Positions 11,627-22,149 of a stretch of DNA of 64,000 nt are shown in pieces. A model generated the notes under the pieces. The model did not search any database. It worked only from the letters and a program-made list of their open reading frames with translations, and was not told the origin of the DNA. A program made the translations under genes and the position numbers. The stretch is from Dryococelus australis (taxonomy: Eukaryota; Arthropoda; Insecta; Phasmatodea; Phasmatidae). Each line of letters begins with the position of its first letter. The first letter of the stretch is position 1. The stretch spans positions 231,099,765 through 231,163,764 of the forward strand of contig CM056993.1 of the NCBI GenBank assembly GCA_029891345.1, in the 5' to 3' direction.

Positions 11627-12062
11627 TTATTTATATTAGGGCAGGAGTCCCCCAGCGCAGTATACTATGGCCAGTCCTATATAACAGATATTCTGCGCCC
11701 CCCTAATTATCATATCAATTTGGGAATTTATGCAGATGACACGGTCATCTACACTCGGTCTGAACTTGCTATTCAGCGCGCCCAGGCACAGCGCACTGAG
11801 CTGGAAACTTATTTACGTGAGGAAATAGTCTTCGCTCCCACCATATCCCCCCAATCCAACAACTTATCCTCTTCAGGGAAAATGTTCAATTTAAAGACCT
11901 TGGCCTCAACATGGCGGCAACATGTTGAGATTAAGCTGAGAATGTTGCTATGCCCGCATGAGAGCCTTATAACCACTGCTAAATTACCATTCTGGTTTGT
12001 CGCGTAAGGATGGGATTCGATTATATCAGACTATGATTCGACCCATTATTTCTTACGCACCC
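11455..12062 (+). pseudogene. Jockey-type non-LTR retrotransposon RT, 5' portion of split copy
   Basis: RT motif A is seen as AFLDVEKGFDRVFHARLLYK in one frame, motif B as GVPQRSILWPVLYN, and motif C as NLGIYADDTVIYTRSELA in the next frame. The C-terminal thumb region reads GIRLYQTMIRPIISYAPQCW and stops at the start of the inverted-arm element at 12068. The copy is 5'-truncated (nothing coding before about 11450), has frame changes, and carries a (TA)n insertion at 11566-11622. The reading resumes beyond the element at 27954-28135. Confidence 0.85.
11566..11622. repeat. (TA)n microsatellite inside the RT
   Basis: An uninterrupted AT/TA tract of about 57 bp breaks the RT reading frame between motif A and motif B. 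Confidence 0.9.
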
Positions 12063-12489
12063 CAATGTTGGATTTCCGGACTTCCCGCTCTGTCATTCTG
12101 GTTACGTGACCACCATAATGGATTACGCCATTTTTCTAGCCAGTACGACGCCATCTTGGACTGCCATATTGCTAACCTGTATGTAATTTTTTCATTCTCT
12201 TGCATCCCGAAGGTTTTCTCCGAGTGCTCCCACTGTTTTTCTCTTCTGCATTATTTTTATTTATTTCTTCCCTTCTCCCTTATTATTTCCTTCCTCTTCC
12301 CTCTCATTCTCTTTTCTCTCTTTTTTGTCTTTGGCCACTAGGGGTGGCGCCATGTTGGTTCTGGCACATACTGCTAGGAGCGCTGGTGTCGCTCTCGTTT
12401 GATTAGTCAATCTCGCATGTGTCGCATGCGCTCCGCTGCCATATTGGTTCTGGGATTAGCCAGCTAGAGGCACTGGAATAGTGAGGGAT

Positions 12490-12553
12490 CTAATTGCCGG
12501 ACCTTGGGTCGCCAGACTTACGCATTAGACCACTCGGCTATCGTGACATGCAC
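12490..12553 (-). other. tRNA-Ser/Leu-like fragment in left arm
   Basis: The minus strand reads gtcacgatagccgagtggtc, an A box of the Ser/Leu type, then ggtccggcaattag where a B box would be, with the TTCGA core lost. The counterpart in the right arm (27393-27463) keeps a better B box. It belongs to the arm rather than to a tRNA gene. Confidence 0.55.
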
Positions 12554-14365
12554 TGGAGGAAGAGTTTATAAGTAGTGTATAGCTTAGAGACGAACAAATA
12601 ATATCTTGCCTCTCATTTAAGACATTACATTTTTATTTTTTGTTACATAATATTTAATGTATTTCATTTACATATCTACATTTTTCTTAAGTTTATATAC
12701 AAATCAATAATTTTCTAAGAATATATTTTCATTATATAATTTTAATTTTTTTCTTATATAATTTTTTTAAGTGTCTGAAATTAATTTTAAGTATTTTTAG
12801 TCAACAATTTTTTGATATTTTATTTTTATTTTTTCATTTTTTATTACTTTGGTTTAACTTACATATGTATTATTTAATATTTAACTTATACACTTTTTTT
12901 TAAGGTATTTTAAAGTATTTTTATTAAACTTTAAAGTGTATCGAGTGAGGGGTATATGGATTCGTGTTTTTCAGGGAGATAAGAATATGTCAATAGAATA
13001 TATGATTACGTGGCAATGGTAAGCGCCATGTTGGATTTTTATACGCGTATATATTAAAGCTGTTTTAGTAAATATATGCCAAGTGTTCTATATTATGAAC
13101 GTTGGTTATTCACACCTTTTCGATTTTTATTTACATATCATATTTTTTTAAATATATTCCAGGCTTAAGTATGTAGGGACTTGTATGCTGAACTTAGAAA
13201 AACATATATTTCCTACTCCTATGTAATGTAATGCTTGTAAATTTCATGCATTCTTATAAATAATCAGTTCAATATCCACTCAACCTAACCTAAATTCACC
13301 AAACCTAATTTCACCTGACCTAACTTCACCTAACCCAATCATCGCGGAAGATCTCTCGACATTCAACCATCACACTCTAGTCATCGCCAGACCCCTCTTC
13401 ACCTCCCCTCCAACCAGCTTTACTTAACAGTCATATCGAATTTTAGTGAGTACCAAAACAGATATAGTACCTTTCACCATGACATTAGCTTACCTCATTC
13501 ATGCTATTAACAATACTATCCATATCCAACACCGTACTTCAGAATTACTGATCCATAATAACAGTCGACTTTACTGACTACCATTTCAGCCCCATCTAAC
13601 TTTGCCAGTTACACGTATAAACAAGCCATTCTAGCTGCCGAACCAATAAAATATTCCAATCATGCTATCATAAGATCAATACTGTTTATTTAACCATCTA
13701 CGAAACCCATATTGTCTTAATTCCCATCACACCATTCCGCTCATACTAACCGACCATACCAGGTAATCATTCTGCCCCTCTCATACTAACTACACAAACA
13801 ACGAATCATACAATTAAACCATACTCTTCAGACAATCTAAGTTATACTTTTTTTTTTACTGAAAAAGTAACCCAACATGTGGTCGTCATGCCAATCAGCC
13901 ATACAAGCAAAATAATTGTACACCCAAGTCATGCTCGTATGCGCTCCACCCCATGTCAGGACTCTGAATATATTTAATTTCTCTCGCCCTCCACTCAATC
14001 CACCTATCAGTACATTTAGTCATGTACGTAATAACTTAGAATGTATTTTCATACTGTTTAGAACACGGAATATTTTTAACTTAGTCACACCCATTCTACC
14101 CTATGTCAGGACTTTGAAAGACACATTAACCTAACCTAAAAAATTCAAGGCACTGCTCTTTAGTCATGTACGTTAAAACTTGGAATATCATTTTTTCATT
14201 AAAATTTTTTTAAGTATTTTTAAAAAAATATTATGGAAATGTGTACTTACGCTCCTCCTCCTCCTCCTCCTCCTCCTGTTCATGTTATGAGTACTATAGC
14301 CATCCTGCAACATTCACTCGCATAAAATTAGAGTTAAACTGAATTAATAAGTGTTTCAGAGAAGC

Positions 14366-14367
<2 letters not shown>

Positions 14368-14434
<67 letters not shown>
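14368..14434. repeat. (TA)n microsatellite in left arm
   Basis: Sixty-seven bp of TA repeats. The matching place in the right arm (about 26458) has only a short tatgtgtatc, so the tract expanded after the arms separated. Confidence 0.9.
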
Positions 14435-14435
<1 letters not shown>

Positions 14436-15117
14436 CTATGAATTTATATACAATTTTTATTCACAAATACATATATACATATATTCAATAGATAGATCAC
14501 CGCATTCTTTTGCAGAATATCTGCTCTACTAATCAACACCAGACTAAATTTACTCGTACATTATACTAGAAGTCAAGTAGACCACAGTTCAGGCATCTTG
14601 AACAAACCACTGCTAGCTTTAAACCCACAACATCCCTTCATTTTATCCAAGGACCAGCTGACCTTGTAAATGTCAAGAGCAAATCTGTACCTTCTTGGTA
14701 ACTGGAGTCTGTACGTGCTTCCTGGCAGTTTCCACACCTGGGCGGTGTCAGATTGCCTTAGTCAGCACATAGAATTTCTGCTCCCCCTTCGTGTCTGGTA
14801 ACTGGAGTCTGTATGTGCTTACAAGTCGTTTGCACAATCTGCAGTGTGTCGGATGACCATGTGAGTGGGAATAGCTGTGTTAGCATTTCTGCAACTGCTA
14901 TGCATCTGTTAAATAAATAGAATAAGTCAGCAGGCTTCACGAGCAAGTACAAGCCTGCAACGGCACAGAGCTAGCTATACCCAACCCAATATGGCATATA
15001 AGGACAGGCAAAAATAAAATCAATGCAAAGTAAAGTAAAAACATACTTTCATTTTTAAAAAATCCATGTAGGCCTAGATATCACCACTTAAAAAAAACAT
15101 TGCTAAGTCCTACTTCA

Positions 15118-15608
15118 AAATGTCTTTCTCATCGACCCAGGAGTCGTCACACTTCGAGTGTCCGAGTCACCTCACATACACACGTCCATCACGTCATTTC
15201 AGCACCTTTTCCACCAAATACATGGCTGGAAACTTCGTAGGCTGGATCTCCTGTGTGTGAAAGCCTCCGACGATGGGTTCGCCTAGTAGGTCCTCCAGGT
15301 AATACATGTGCCGATACCGTCGTCTGTGTGGAGATTTTTCAGCATGCATCCTTCGCTCAACACACCTGCCATTGCTTCGGTGACGTCACGTGCATTCTTT
15401 GACTTGAGTGGCCTGGCCCCGACATTTTGGGAAAAGTGTCTATTACTGTCAAAATATAGCGGTGGCACTTATTCGCACGAGCAAAGTCTTGCATTTGGAT
15501 CAGATCAGATTGGAAAGTATCGTCCAGCCCTTTCATGACGTACTTTCTACTAGGGTAATTCCTTCTAGCCGACCTGTGCAATTCGCCGGAAATTTCATAT
15601 TTCATCAT
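15118..15608 (-). pseudogene. Polinton-type retroviral-like integrase, broken
   Basis: The minus strand from 15608 encodes an rve-type integrase core beginning LHRSARRNYPSRKYVMKGL, with the first catalytic Asp region DTFQSDLIQMQD. A frameshift near 15425 moves the reading to the frame ending at 15283, which holds the second catalytic block NLHTDDG. The third (Glu) region is missing. The text jumps to a C-terminal part at 15305-15118 (LEDLLGEPIVGGF, then MYLVEKVL and a chromodomain-like SWVDEKDI). The middle of the gene is therefore deleted as well as frameshifted. In Polintons this enzyme integrates the linear DNA. It sits next to the left arm, as is common for the family. Confidence 0.8.
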
Positions 15609-15616
15609 CGCACGAG

Positions 15617-15811
15617 CTAGCCAACTTCGACGAGTTCTTCAATGATGGATATAATCTCGTTGGTGTGCGACTGGCTGCCAGCAGACTGCGAAGCAACTAG
15701 CAGTTGTATTCTATCGACGAGTTTGTTTGGATCGTCCCAATACACATAGTACATCTTGCGTTTGGCATCGATCTTTTGCAGCGGCAGACCCGATCCAGTA
15801 GCTTCGGCCAA
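15617..15811 (-). pseudogene. Small Polinton-associated frame upstream of integrase, unknown function
   Basis: A 64-residue frame with YYVYWDDPNKLVDRIQLLVA and SHTNEIISIIEELVEVG ends just before the integrase core on the same strand. The text looks like conserved protein rather than random sequence. It could be a separate gene or the N-terminal part of the integrase gene (8 bp separates the two frames). No catalytic motif is visible. Confidence 0.5.
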
Positions 15812-15813
15812 TT

Positions 15814-16159
15814 GTGGAAATAGTCCTGCGATAATGCCGAATTTTGCATTGGCTGTGTCCTTAATCGTCGCACTGAGAGGTTATCGTTCGCATAATGAGC
15901 ACGACTGGACTGTAGCAGGCGACGGTACTTCTGCAAATCTGATTCGGCGTAGTGTCTGGGACGACTACGAAACAAAAGTTCGCATAGACCATGTGTCATC
16001 TTCACCTTGCGCTTGCCGATCTGCATCACATCTCCTGAAAAAAACCATCACTTCCTTGTTTCCGAGAAACCATTTTTCGTAGCAGTATCGTAGGCTGTAC
16101 ATCTTGTCGCTGTTGCGATCGGAGTAGGAAGCGATGTCGTGCCCGACCAGCGTGCCCAC
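15814..16159 (-). pseudogene. Unknown Polinton-region frames
   Basis: Two overlapping minus-strand frames (16159-15965 and 16029-15697) appear to be one gene broken by a frameshift near 16000. The first has MGTLVGHDIASYSDRNSDKM, then YEKWFLGNKEVMVF. The second has KRKVKMTHGLCELLFRSRPR, followed by a Tyr-rich basic stretch. I recognise no enzymatic motif. The tandem placement between integrase and ATPase on the same strand suggests membership of the same transcription unit. Confidence 0.45.
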
Positions 16160-16180
16160 CTTGGGTCCACGCTCTCGTGC

Positions 16181-16393
16181 TCATTTCCGTTCCCATAAAC
16201 GCAGCATATCGACTAGGGGCAAATCATCTTCATAGCTAAAGATGCCACCTTCCAATTCGGGCAGTTCCAGGCTTCTTTTCCTTTTACTTGTTGAGGTCGA
16301 TCCTTCCACCTTGATTTCATATTTGATATTTAGTCGAGGCAAAGCTTTCTCCTGGCATTGTCGACCAAGTTCATCGAGGCGGCTGGTTATCAA
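16181..16393 (-). pseudogene. Unknown Polinton-region frame
   Basis: A 70-residue frame (MITSRLDELGRQCQEKALPR, then an acidic-basic hinge KRKRSLELPELEGG and FSYEDDLPLVDMLRLW). It is probably the middle of a longer gene that continues into 16159 after a short break. The charge pattern and position suggest a structural or virion-associated protein, but this is inference. No family is assigned. Confidence 0.4.
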
Positions 16394-16573
16394 CTTGTAA
16401 GCCTCTTCTCTTCGATTCTCGAGGGCTAGTTTATAACTATTCGCAAGTTGATATTTCGCCGAACATCTTCGATGGTTTGCTGCAGCTCAATCATCAGTTC
16501 GGGTCGGTCCATCAACATTCATAGAATGGAACAAACAGAACTACACAGGCTGTACATATATTCACTTTTGAGT

Positions 16574-16810
16574 TCAGGAAAGTAAATCTTCGATCCTTTC
16601 AAGTCGGTAGATGCACGCATCCAGCACCTTCTTTCTATGCCTCGCAACATTGGTTTTGGCAGCTAGCTTGGACGTCAACATATTTTGAAGAGTCTTCAAT
16701 TCTTCCTGTCTCTGCACATTCGACACATTGATCAGGTCTATTATCCGTGCCTCCATGCCTCCTATGTGCCGGTTGATAGCCACCACATCTTCTACCTCTT
16801 CTTTTTTCAT
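16574..16810 (-). CDS. Small coiled-coil-like frame, unknown
   Basis: A 78-residue frame starting MKKEEVEDVVAINRHIGG, with strong helical and heptad character (DLINVSNVQRQEELKTLQNM) and a basic patch (RHRKKV). It lies between the ATPase and the other unknown frames on the same strand. It could be a small structural or DNA-binding protein of the element. The function is unknown, and it may be only part of a longer frame. Confidence 0.4.
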   Translation of the reverse strand: MKKEEVEDVVAINRHIGGMEARIIDLINVSNVQRQEELKTLQNMLTSKLAAKTNVARHRKKVLDACIYRLERIEDLLS

Positions 16811-16977
16811 GCTCTCGATTTTTTGCCCAAGAAGCTACTGACCCCTGCGAATATCAGCGAGGTGAGCTTCCATTAGCACATTTCCATCATCATCGGAGCA
16901 CAGACCATGTTCGAATTTGGAAATTGTATTGCGACTCATGGCCAGTGTCTTACTATAAACCGATCGAAGCCACACCT

Positions 16978-17592
16978 CTACCTGCCATTATATAGAGGCC
17001 AGTCTTTTAAGATCGCTAAAAATCCATATTTCTCTTTCCAGCACAAGGCACACATATCCTCAAACTCTGCAAACATCATGTCCGTAGAGACGTGGTCCTT
17101 GTACACTTGCCGTAAGTCCACATCATCAATGCGAATCAGTACTAACACATTGGCATTATCGCGAAGCAGTTGTTTAGGTATGCGCGAATAAGTCTATCCG
17201 AGGTACACCTTGTCAACAAATGCATGTCGTCCCATGCTAAAGTACTCCTGAATACAAGTCTGTTTCTCACAGGCAATATCATCAAAGGCTAATATCGAGT
17301 TTGTCAGTGCTTCGCGCGGCGACACGATGGCTTCATTATCGTTGCATGGGAAATAACCCAAGCCTTTCACAGCCTGCAGTATTAGTGCCAATCGTTGATA
17401 TTTCGATTGCTGGAGTGGTGTGGAGTACAGGTACACATTCTCGAACCGTATACCGTTCGGTTCTTCCAGCAATAGGACACATGTCTTGCCGCAACCCAAT
17501 GGTCCTGCGATGATGCAGCGCACAGTATTCGGAAATAGGCTTCCATGTCGTGATTCGTGGGAGATAACTTCATCACATGGAACTGTGGACAT
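16978..17592 (-). pseudogene. Virus-type DNA packaging ATPase (A32/FtsK-like), one nonsense codon
   Basis: The frame starts at 17592. Walker A is CIIAGPLGCGKTCVLL (about residues 27-42) and Walker B is the hydrophobic run ending ILAFDDIACEKQ (about residues 100-112). A TAG at 17194-17196 interrupts it, but the same frame stays readable to 16978 with TYSRIP, a C-terminal DDVDLRQVYKDH and KEKYGFLAIL. The damage is therefore one nonsense change, possibly with 5' truncation. In Polintons and adintoviruses this ATPase is thought to pump DNA into the capsid. It diverges from the capsid block starting at 17796, with a gap of about 200 bp that probably holds both promoters. Confidence 0.85.
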
Positions 17593-17795
17593 TTGTGTAT
17601 TTGCTTTTTAGTGCAGAGGAACAAAAATAAATTGTAAGCGAATAATTATTTATCCGTTTACATAAAAGGTGTCTGCACCTATACTCTCCAGTCAGTATGT
17701 TGGTGTCCATCATTCTAAATGGTAAGACATCCAAGCTGAGGGCAACATTTTACCTCCTGCCCTTAAAACCGGAAGGCGACTAGGTCGTCAGGCTT

Positions 17796-18362
17796 ATGGA
17801 TTTTCAGACTTACTACTCCATATCCAACATAGAAGAAAATGTGAATTCTGCATTCTGTTACGTAGTGGCAGGTGCTGTGAAGGAAACAAGCATTCCCACC
17901 AGTGCATACAAACTGAAGGATATAGCTAATTCCATTAAGAAATTCATGCCATCAGATGTGACTTTCGAACTACGCAGTAACCCAAGAAGGCAGAAATATT
18001 TTGCAGTGCAGATATCGACTTTATCAAACCGGATACCATCGGACCAATGCTGGGGTTTGAGATGTGAATCTACAAAGCTGGTAAAATGCACGAATCGTCG
18101 CAGCCGGTGAACGTATTTCCAGTGAACGTCATATGCATAAACTGTAATTTGGGAACGGCTGCTACGTCAGTGGTAAAACTAGCAATACACTGCACAAATT
18201 TGCGCCGATGGCCCCACCAGGTTATAAACTGGTCGAAGTTCCGAAAAACATCACTTATGTTATAGTGGTCGCGAAGAGTGCACACGTCAATCATCGATCA
18301 GGAAGATAAACATATAGAGTTCAGAAACAAAGGAATCACTTTGTGCTTGCACTTGAAACGAT
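17796..18362 (+). pseudogene. Minor-capsid-like protein, frameshifted
   Basis: The first frame (17796-18110) starts MDFQTYYSISNIEENVNSAF and has a beta-rich pattern through AYKLKDIANSIKKFMPSDV. A frameshift near 18080 moves the text to a frame with SSQPVNVFPVNV, and further shifts lead to GITLCLHLKR near 18330-18360. Composition, length (about 190 residues) and place next to the larger capsid-like frame suggest the penton or minor capsid protein of a Polinton/adintovirus-like element. The family assignment is by pattern only. Confidence 0.6.
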
Positions 18363-18504
18363 GGGATTTAGTTTTGCCAGGCGTACCGTGCATAAAGTTG
18401 AGCTCAGCACCAAACCCGAGACCAATAGAGCTCGAGACACCAAAGTGCTAACACGTGCCAACATACAGTTTCTACATAGCTTAGGGTTGAAAGTGAACAG
18501 AAAT

Positions 18505-19530
18505 GAAAGACAATAACGTACTGAATGTGACCCAGAGGGCAGCATTCGACAACAGCATCGACAAGTTTGAGCTGCATTGCTACCAGCAGTATCTGACAGA
18601 CCCCTATGCCCTCGGGCGTGAGGTTCGAATCCCGATATAGCATAAAGATATCTACACCCTGCCTTCACAGTCATTCTTGCGCATCCAAGGTACACTCATG
18701 AAAGATGACGGAACTAACCCCACCACAACGGTGTTCATTCTCAACGGTATACTTCGCCTCATAGAGTGAGTAATATATGAAATAAACAGTGTTACTATTT
18801 ATGAAACACTGGATATGGGCATTACCACAACCATAAAAACAACCTCTCGCTCTCGCCTAACAATCTCGACATGATAAAAATGGCAGGCTGGGGAATGGAA
18901 GACATCTACAAAGTTCCCATCTTCGCAGAAGGCAGGTTCGAGGTGAGTGTGCCACTATTGACGCTACTTGGTTTCACCGAGGATTATATGAAGATAACAG
19001 TTGGAGCCAAGCAAGAACTGGTGATAATGCTAGCCACCTCCCATCTCGATGCAGTGTTAGGAGTTGGAGAAAATCCACAGTCTGTCGCTGTAACCCTGAC
19101 CAACATGGCTGGTTTGTTTCCCATGTGACTGAGGACCCTTCTAACGTGTGAAGCTACTGAAGTACGTCAAGAAAGAAAAATCATCGATATAACCTTCAGG
19201 AATTGGAGTTTGGTTACATGTCCGGTCCTGTCATCTGTCACGAGGAACAACTGGGATGTGAAGACTTCTTCAAGCATGGAAAAACCATGTTATGTCATAT
19301 TGGCATTTCAAACAAACAAGCAACACAACTTCTCGGCAGACAAATCGACCTGCGACCACTGCAAAGTCGAGAACATAAAGATATCATTGAATAGCGAAAG
19401 CTATCCATATGTAGCTTTGAACACCTCCTTCGATCAAGAAAGATTTACATTGACATATTATATGTGTACTCAGTTTGAAGCCGCCTACTACAGACGAGAG
19501 TCTTACCCTGCCCTGAGTCCGTTGCCCTGA
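18505..19530 (+). pseudogene. Major-capsid-like protein, several frameshifts and stops
   Basis: A start at 18505 opens a frame with NVTQRAAFDNSIDKFELHCY and a stop after about 45 codons. The text then runs through SFLRIQGTLMKDDGTN, NGILRLIE, GITTTIKTT, the frame 18871-19128 (KMAGWGMEDIYKVPIFAEGR, then VSVPLLTLLGF), and 19210-19530 (PCYVILAFQTNKQHNF, ISLNSESYPYVALN). These pieces lie in order on one strand and total about 340 residues. The order and beta-rich texture fit a double-jelly-roll-type major capsid protein, but structure was not tested. At least four disruptions exist. Confidence 0.6.
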
Positions 19531-19765
19531 GTCCGTTGCTGGTCTTCGACACATCCAAACAAAACGAGCGAGTTCAAAATGGTTTGGTGGATTGTCATAT
19601 ATAAATTATTTCCATGGAAAATGTGCCTGCGAAACACTGCTGCCTACAGTATGCTTTTTCACAACAGAGTAGTGAGCTACGAATGCTTTTCGGAACTGGT
19701 AAACATGGTGAACTAAGTATATATAAACAGGATGATCACTGCTTCTCGCCTCAGTTTGTATCAGG

Positions 19766-20278
19766 ATGTACTGTAGTCTGCAAGGCTTCCAGAGCCATAG
19801 CGGCTACGTGCTCAAGGAGATCGCAATGACCCTTGACGACGATGGCAAAATTTGCACGTGCTTCTTCTGCACCCCTTATTCGTGGAAACTCTTGGACGAG
19901 GAAAGCAAGAAGACAAACGATTGGCTGACCAAGTACCACCATGGACTGGAGTGGGACGAAGGCAAGATTCCTTACCATCAGGTGGGGAATGTTCTGCGCT
20001 ACTTGCTGATGCAGTATCCGCTAGGACTTGTTTACATGGCGGGGCCCGAGCAGAAGAAATGTCTGAACGACTTGTGCAAAAACGAAGTTGAAATCATCGA
20101 TGTACAGTGTGTATATGGCTGTCTTTCCCTGCGCAAGCTGGCCAAACTTTACAACGACCAGCACCGATACGCCTGCGACAGGTCAGAACCTGTCTGGACA
20201 CGCATGTGGAGAAGCTCACAGCTGCTGCAAAAATGGTGTGCTTTGTCCTTGGACCATGAATCGGCAAGTTACGACTAG
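19766..20278 (+). CDS. Uncharacterised 170-residue protein of the virus-like element
   Basis: The longest intact frame of the plus-strand block begins MYCSLQGFQSHSGYVLKEIA and ends DHESASYD. Visible features are a Cys pair (CTCFFC), a Trp-rich segment with NDWLTKYHHGLEWDEGKIPY, a segment LVYMAGPEQKKCLNDLC, and EIIDVQCVYGCLSLRKL. The Asp/Glu placement loosely resembles a DEDD-type exonuclease fold (inference). The start may lie upstream, where only other frames remain. It has no stop or shift, unlike its neighbours. Confidence 0.55.
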   Translation: MYCSLQGFQSHSGYVLKEIAMTLDDDGKICTCFFCTPYSWKLLDEESKKTNDWLTKYHHGLEWDEGKIPYHQVGNVLRYLLMQYPLGLVYMAGPEQKKCLNDLCKNEVEIIDVQCVYGCLSLRKLAKLYNDQHRYACDRSEPVWTRMWRSSQLLQKWCALSLDHESASYD

Positions 20279-20299
20279 ACACGAAGTCACCCGAAATGT

Positions 20300-21270
20300 A
20301 TGAGAATTTTAGATTTCGTGTGGTGGCACACCTGCTCATCGTCCTTATTATATATATTTATAATAGTGTGTGTGAATGTATTTTATTGTTTTATTTATTT
20401 CTTCATTGTATTATTGACTCCATTCTGTCCTATGAACAGTTATACAAATTCCCAGTCTGACTATGGAACTACAAGAACTAATTATTAAAAAATTATAAAT
20501 GTGTTTTGTACTGACTGTGTTCTAAATAAATAGTGTATAAAATGTATTTGAGTGTTTTATTTATTTCTTTCTTGTATCATTTCCTTGCAAAATTATTAAT
20601 TTCATTTTCTTGTAAATTATTTCTTTATGGTAAAAAATTATTAAGTTTTAATTGCGTACTTTAAGTTTTTATCCAAGTGAATAAACAATCATGTTCTGGG
20701 GGTCACTCCCAGATTTTCGAGCAGGAAGAGGTAGCAGGTTGTCTTGGCTTTAAGGAAACATGTGTTTTTGCAATTAATTACTGAAGTTCTCAGAATTGCT
20801 ACTACAGATGAATTACCCTAGCAAGGTATAGTCTCTCTCTCTCTCACACACCTACACACGTAAAAATACTTTTTCACTTACACACTGTGACCACTGACAG
20901 CAAAATATATTCGCCTATAAGGTGAATTGTAGGGACAATACACCCTTGTGGTGTGTTGTGATTGTAATTTAATAATTTTTTTCAAAAAAGGCACTTATTA
21001 CTCAATGACTCAAAGAGAACTTGTGAACTAACTCCTCTACCACCATTTGCAATGTAATGTGTCAGCTGATGGTTGCTGGTGTAGCAGAAACGTAGCACTC
21101 ATTTTCGTATAATTACATCTGTCTTGGTTAAGTATTTATTGCCATAATACGGGCTTTTTACCTGCATTGTGGATCTTAAAACACCTGTTCGATTACACCC
21201 CACATATCACCGCAAGGGTGATATACCCCTAGTGAGTTCCCTGCAGGAACTTTTATCATGTCGATTGTCA
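20300..21270. other. No gene recognised
   Basis: AT-rich sequence downstream of the 170-residue frame. It holds AATAAA-type words at about 20525 and 20680, and a (CT)n/(CA)n run near 20830. DNA polymerase B would be expected in this half of a Polinton, but no such frame is visible. Confidence 0.4.
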
Positions 21271-21276
21271 CAGGGG

Positions 21277-21400
21277 TGTGGGTTATTCAGTGGGGGTGAA
21301 TGCATGTCTGGTTAATCAGTGCGGTGTATGTATGTCTGGTTATTCAGTGGGAGTGCATTTATGTCTGTTTAATCATTGGGGGTGTATATATGTCTGCCTG
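21277..21400. repeat. 28-29-bp minisatellite, about 4 copies
   Basis: tgtctg recurs at 21305, 21333, 21362 and 21391 within units of the form ggtgtatgtatgtctggtta. The plus-strand open frame across it is a by-product of the repeat. Confidence 0.65.
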
Positions 21401-21920
21401 TGGAATTACCTATGTTAAAAAATATATTATAATAATCGTAATTATTTTTAATATATTTATTTCAAAATATAAATATTTTAGATATCACCACCAATATAGA
21501 TTTATTTATTACTTATGAATTAAAACACTATTTCGGCATGGCTCAATACATGTATATTTCCAGCAGTACCAACCAACTTCCGATATATCCGTATTCGATC
21601 CCCTAATCTCAAACTTAATATTATTCCGAGAGAGCACAGGAGTAGAGTACATTCTAATTATACGAAGGGCATCCCCCAACTTTTCCGTTGAGAACGCTGA
21701 AGAAATGCACACATTGTAAGGTAATTTACCCATTCATGTATGGGATTTTCTACTACCACGTACATAAATTTTATTCCAGATTGTGGTAATTTTACCTTAC
21801 CTGTAAGGAAAACTATGTTTCCCCCCACAAGTTTGCTAATATTACCTTACACTTGTCCAGTTTATTCCCCTTATTTTTGGATAGTGTATTATTCGAAATA
21901 AGATGGATTTATAAAGTGCA
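21401..21920. other. No gene recognised
   Basis: AT-rich sequence with a short minus-strand frame (21733-21509) of no known family. Near 21840 the words attaccttac and taaggta recur. Confidence 0.3.
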
Positions 21921-21924
21921 CACT

Positions 21925-22140
21925 TTACCGTGAATATGCTTTATATGTGTGCTCAGTACGGCGGTATATTTCAGCCGCAGCGGTTACTCGTGCAGTAAGA
22001 TCTTCCTCAGATATTACTGGAGTCCCAAACACCATTCTTTTTCTAGGACCACAAATAAAATAGTCGAGGAGCGTAAGATTTGGTGAGGATGGCAGCCATG
22101 GAACAGGCTCACGTCTGCCAGTCCATGGATGTGGATGCAT
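21925..22140 (-). pseudogene. Tc1/mariner-superfamily transposase C-terminal fragment
   Basis: The frame contains VPWLPSSPNLTLLDYFICG, equivalent to the third catalytic block of IS630-Tc1-mariner transposases (usually SPDLxPLDxFLWG). The segment RMVFGTPVISEEDLTARVTA, a usual C-terminal context, follows. The catalytic Asp of SPDL is replaced by Asn, while LDYF keeps its Asp. Directly beside its 3' end (21917-21945) lies a sequence like the MITE terminus. Only the last part of the gene is present. Confidence 0.7.
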
Positions 22141-22149
22141 GACATACTA

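Larger units (their letters stand above)
12068..14961. repeat. Left inverted arm of the Polinton-like element
   Basis: The reverse complement matches 26136-27911. Anchor words include GCTCTGTCATTCTGGT near the outer end, atcttgcctctcatttaa at about 12602, aagcagatat before the TA tract, gaatatctgctctactaa at 14514, and cagcaggcttcacgagcaag near the inner end. The left arm is longer than the right by about 1.1 kb. The extra sequence includes roughly 13.0-13.6 kb, a 67-bp (TA)n tract at 14368-14434 and about 200 bp at 14700-14900 that holds a direct duplication of tggtaactggagtctgta. A (CTC)n run lies at 14251-14277. Confidence 0.85.

Noticed and set aside
13280..13340. Several CCTAA words resembling the insect telomere repeat (TTAGG)
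   Set aside because: The words are spaced irregularly with acctaatttcacc-type text between them, and no continuous array of five-base units exists. It is a low-complexity part of the left arm.
15308..15620. Plus-strand frames across the integrase region
   Set aside because: They are antisense shadows of the minus-strand integrase text, which has recognisable motifs.
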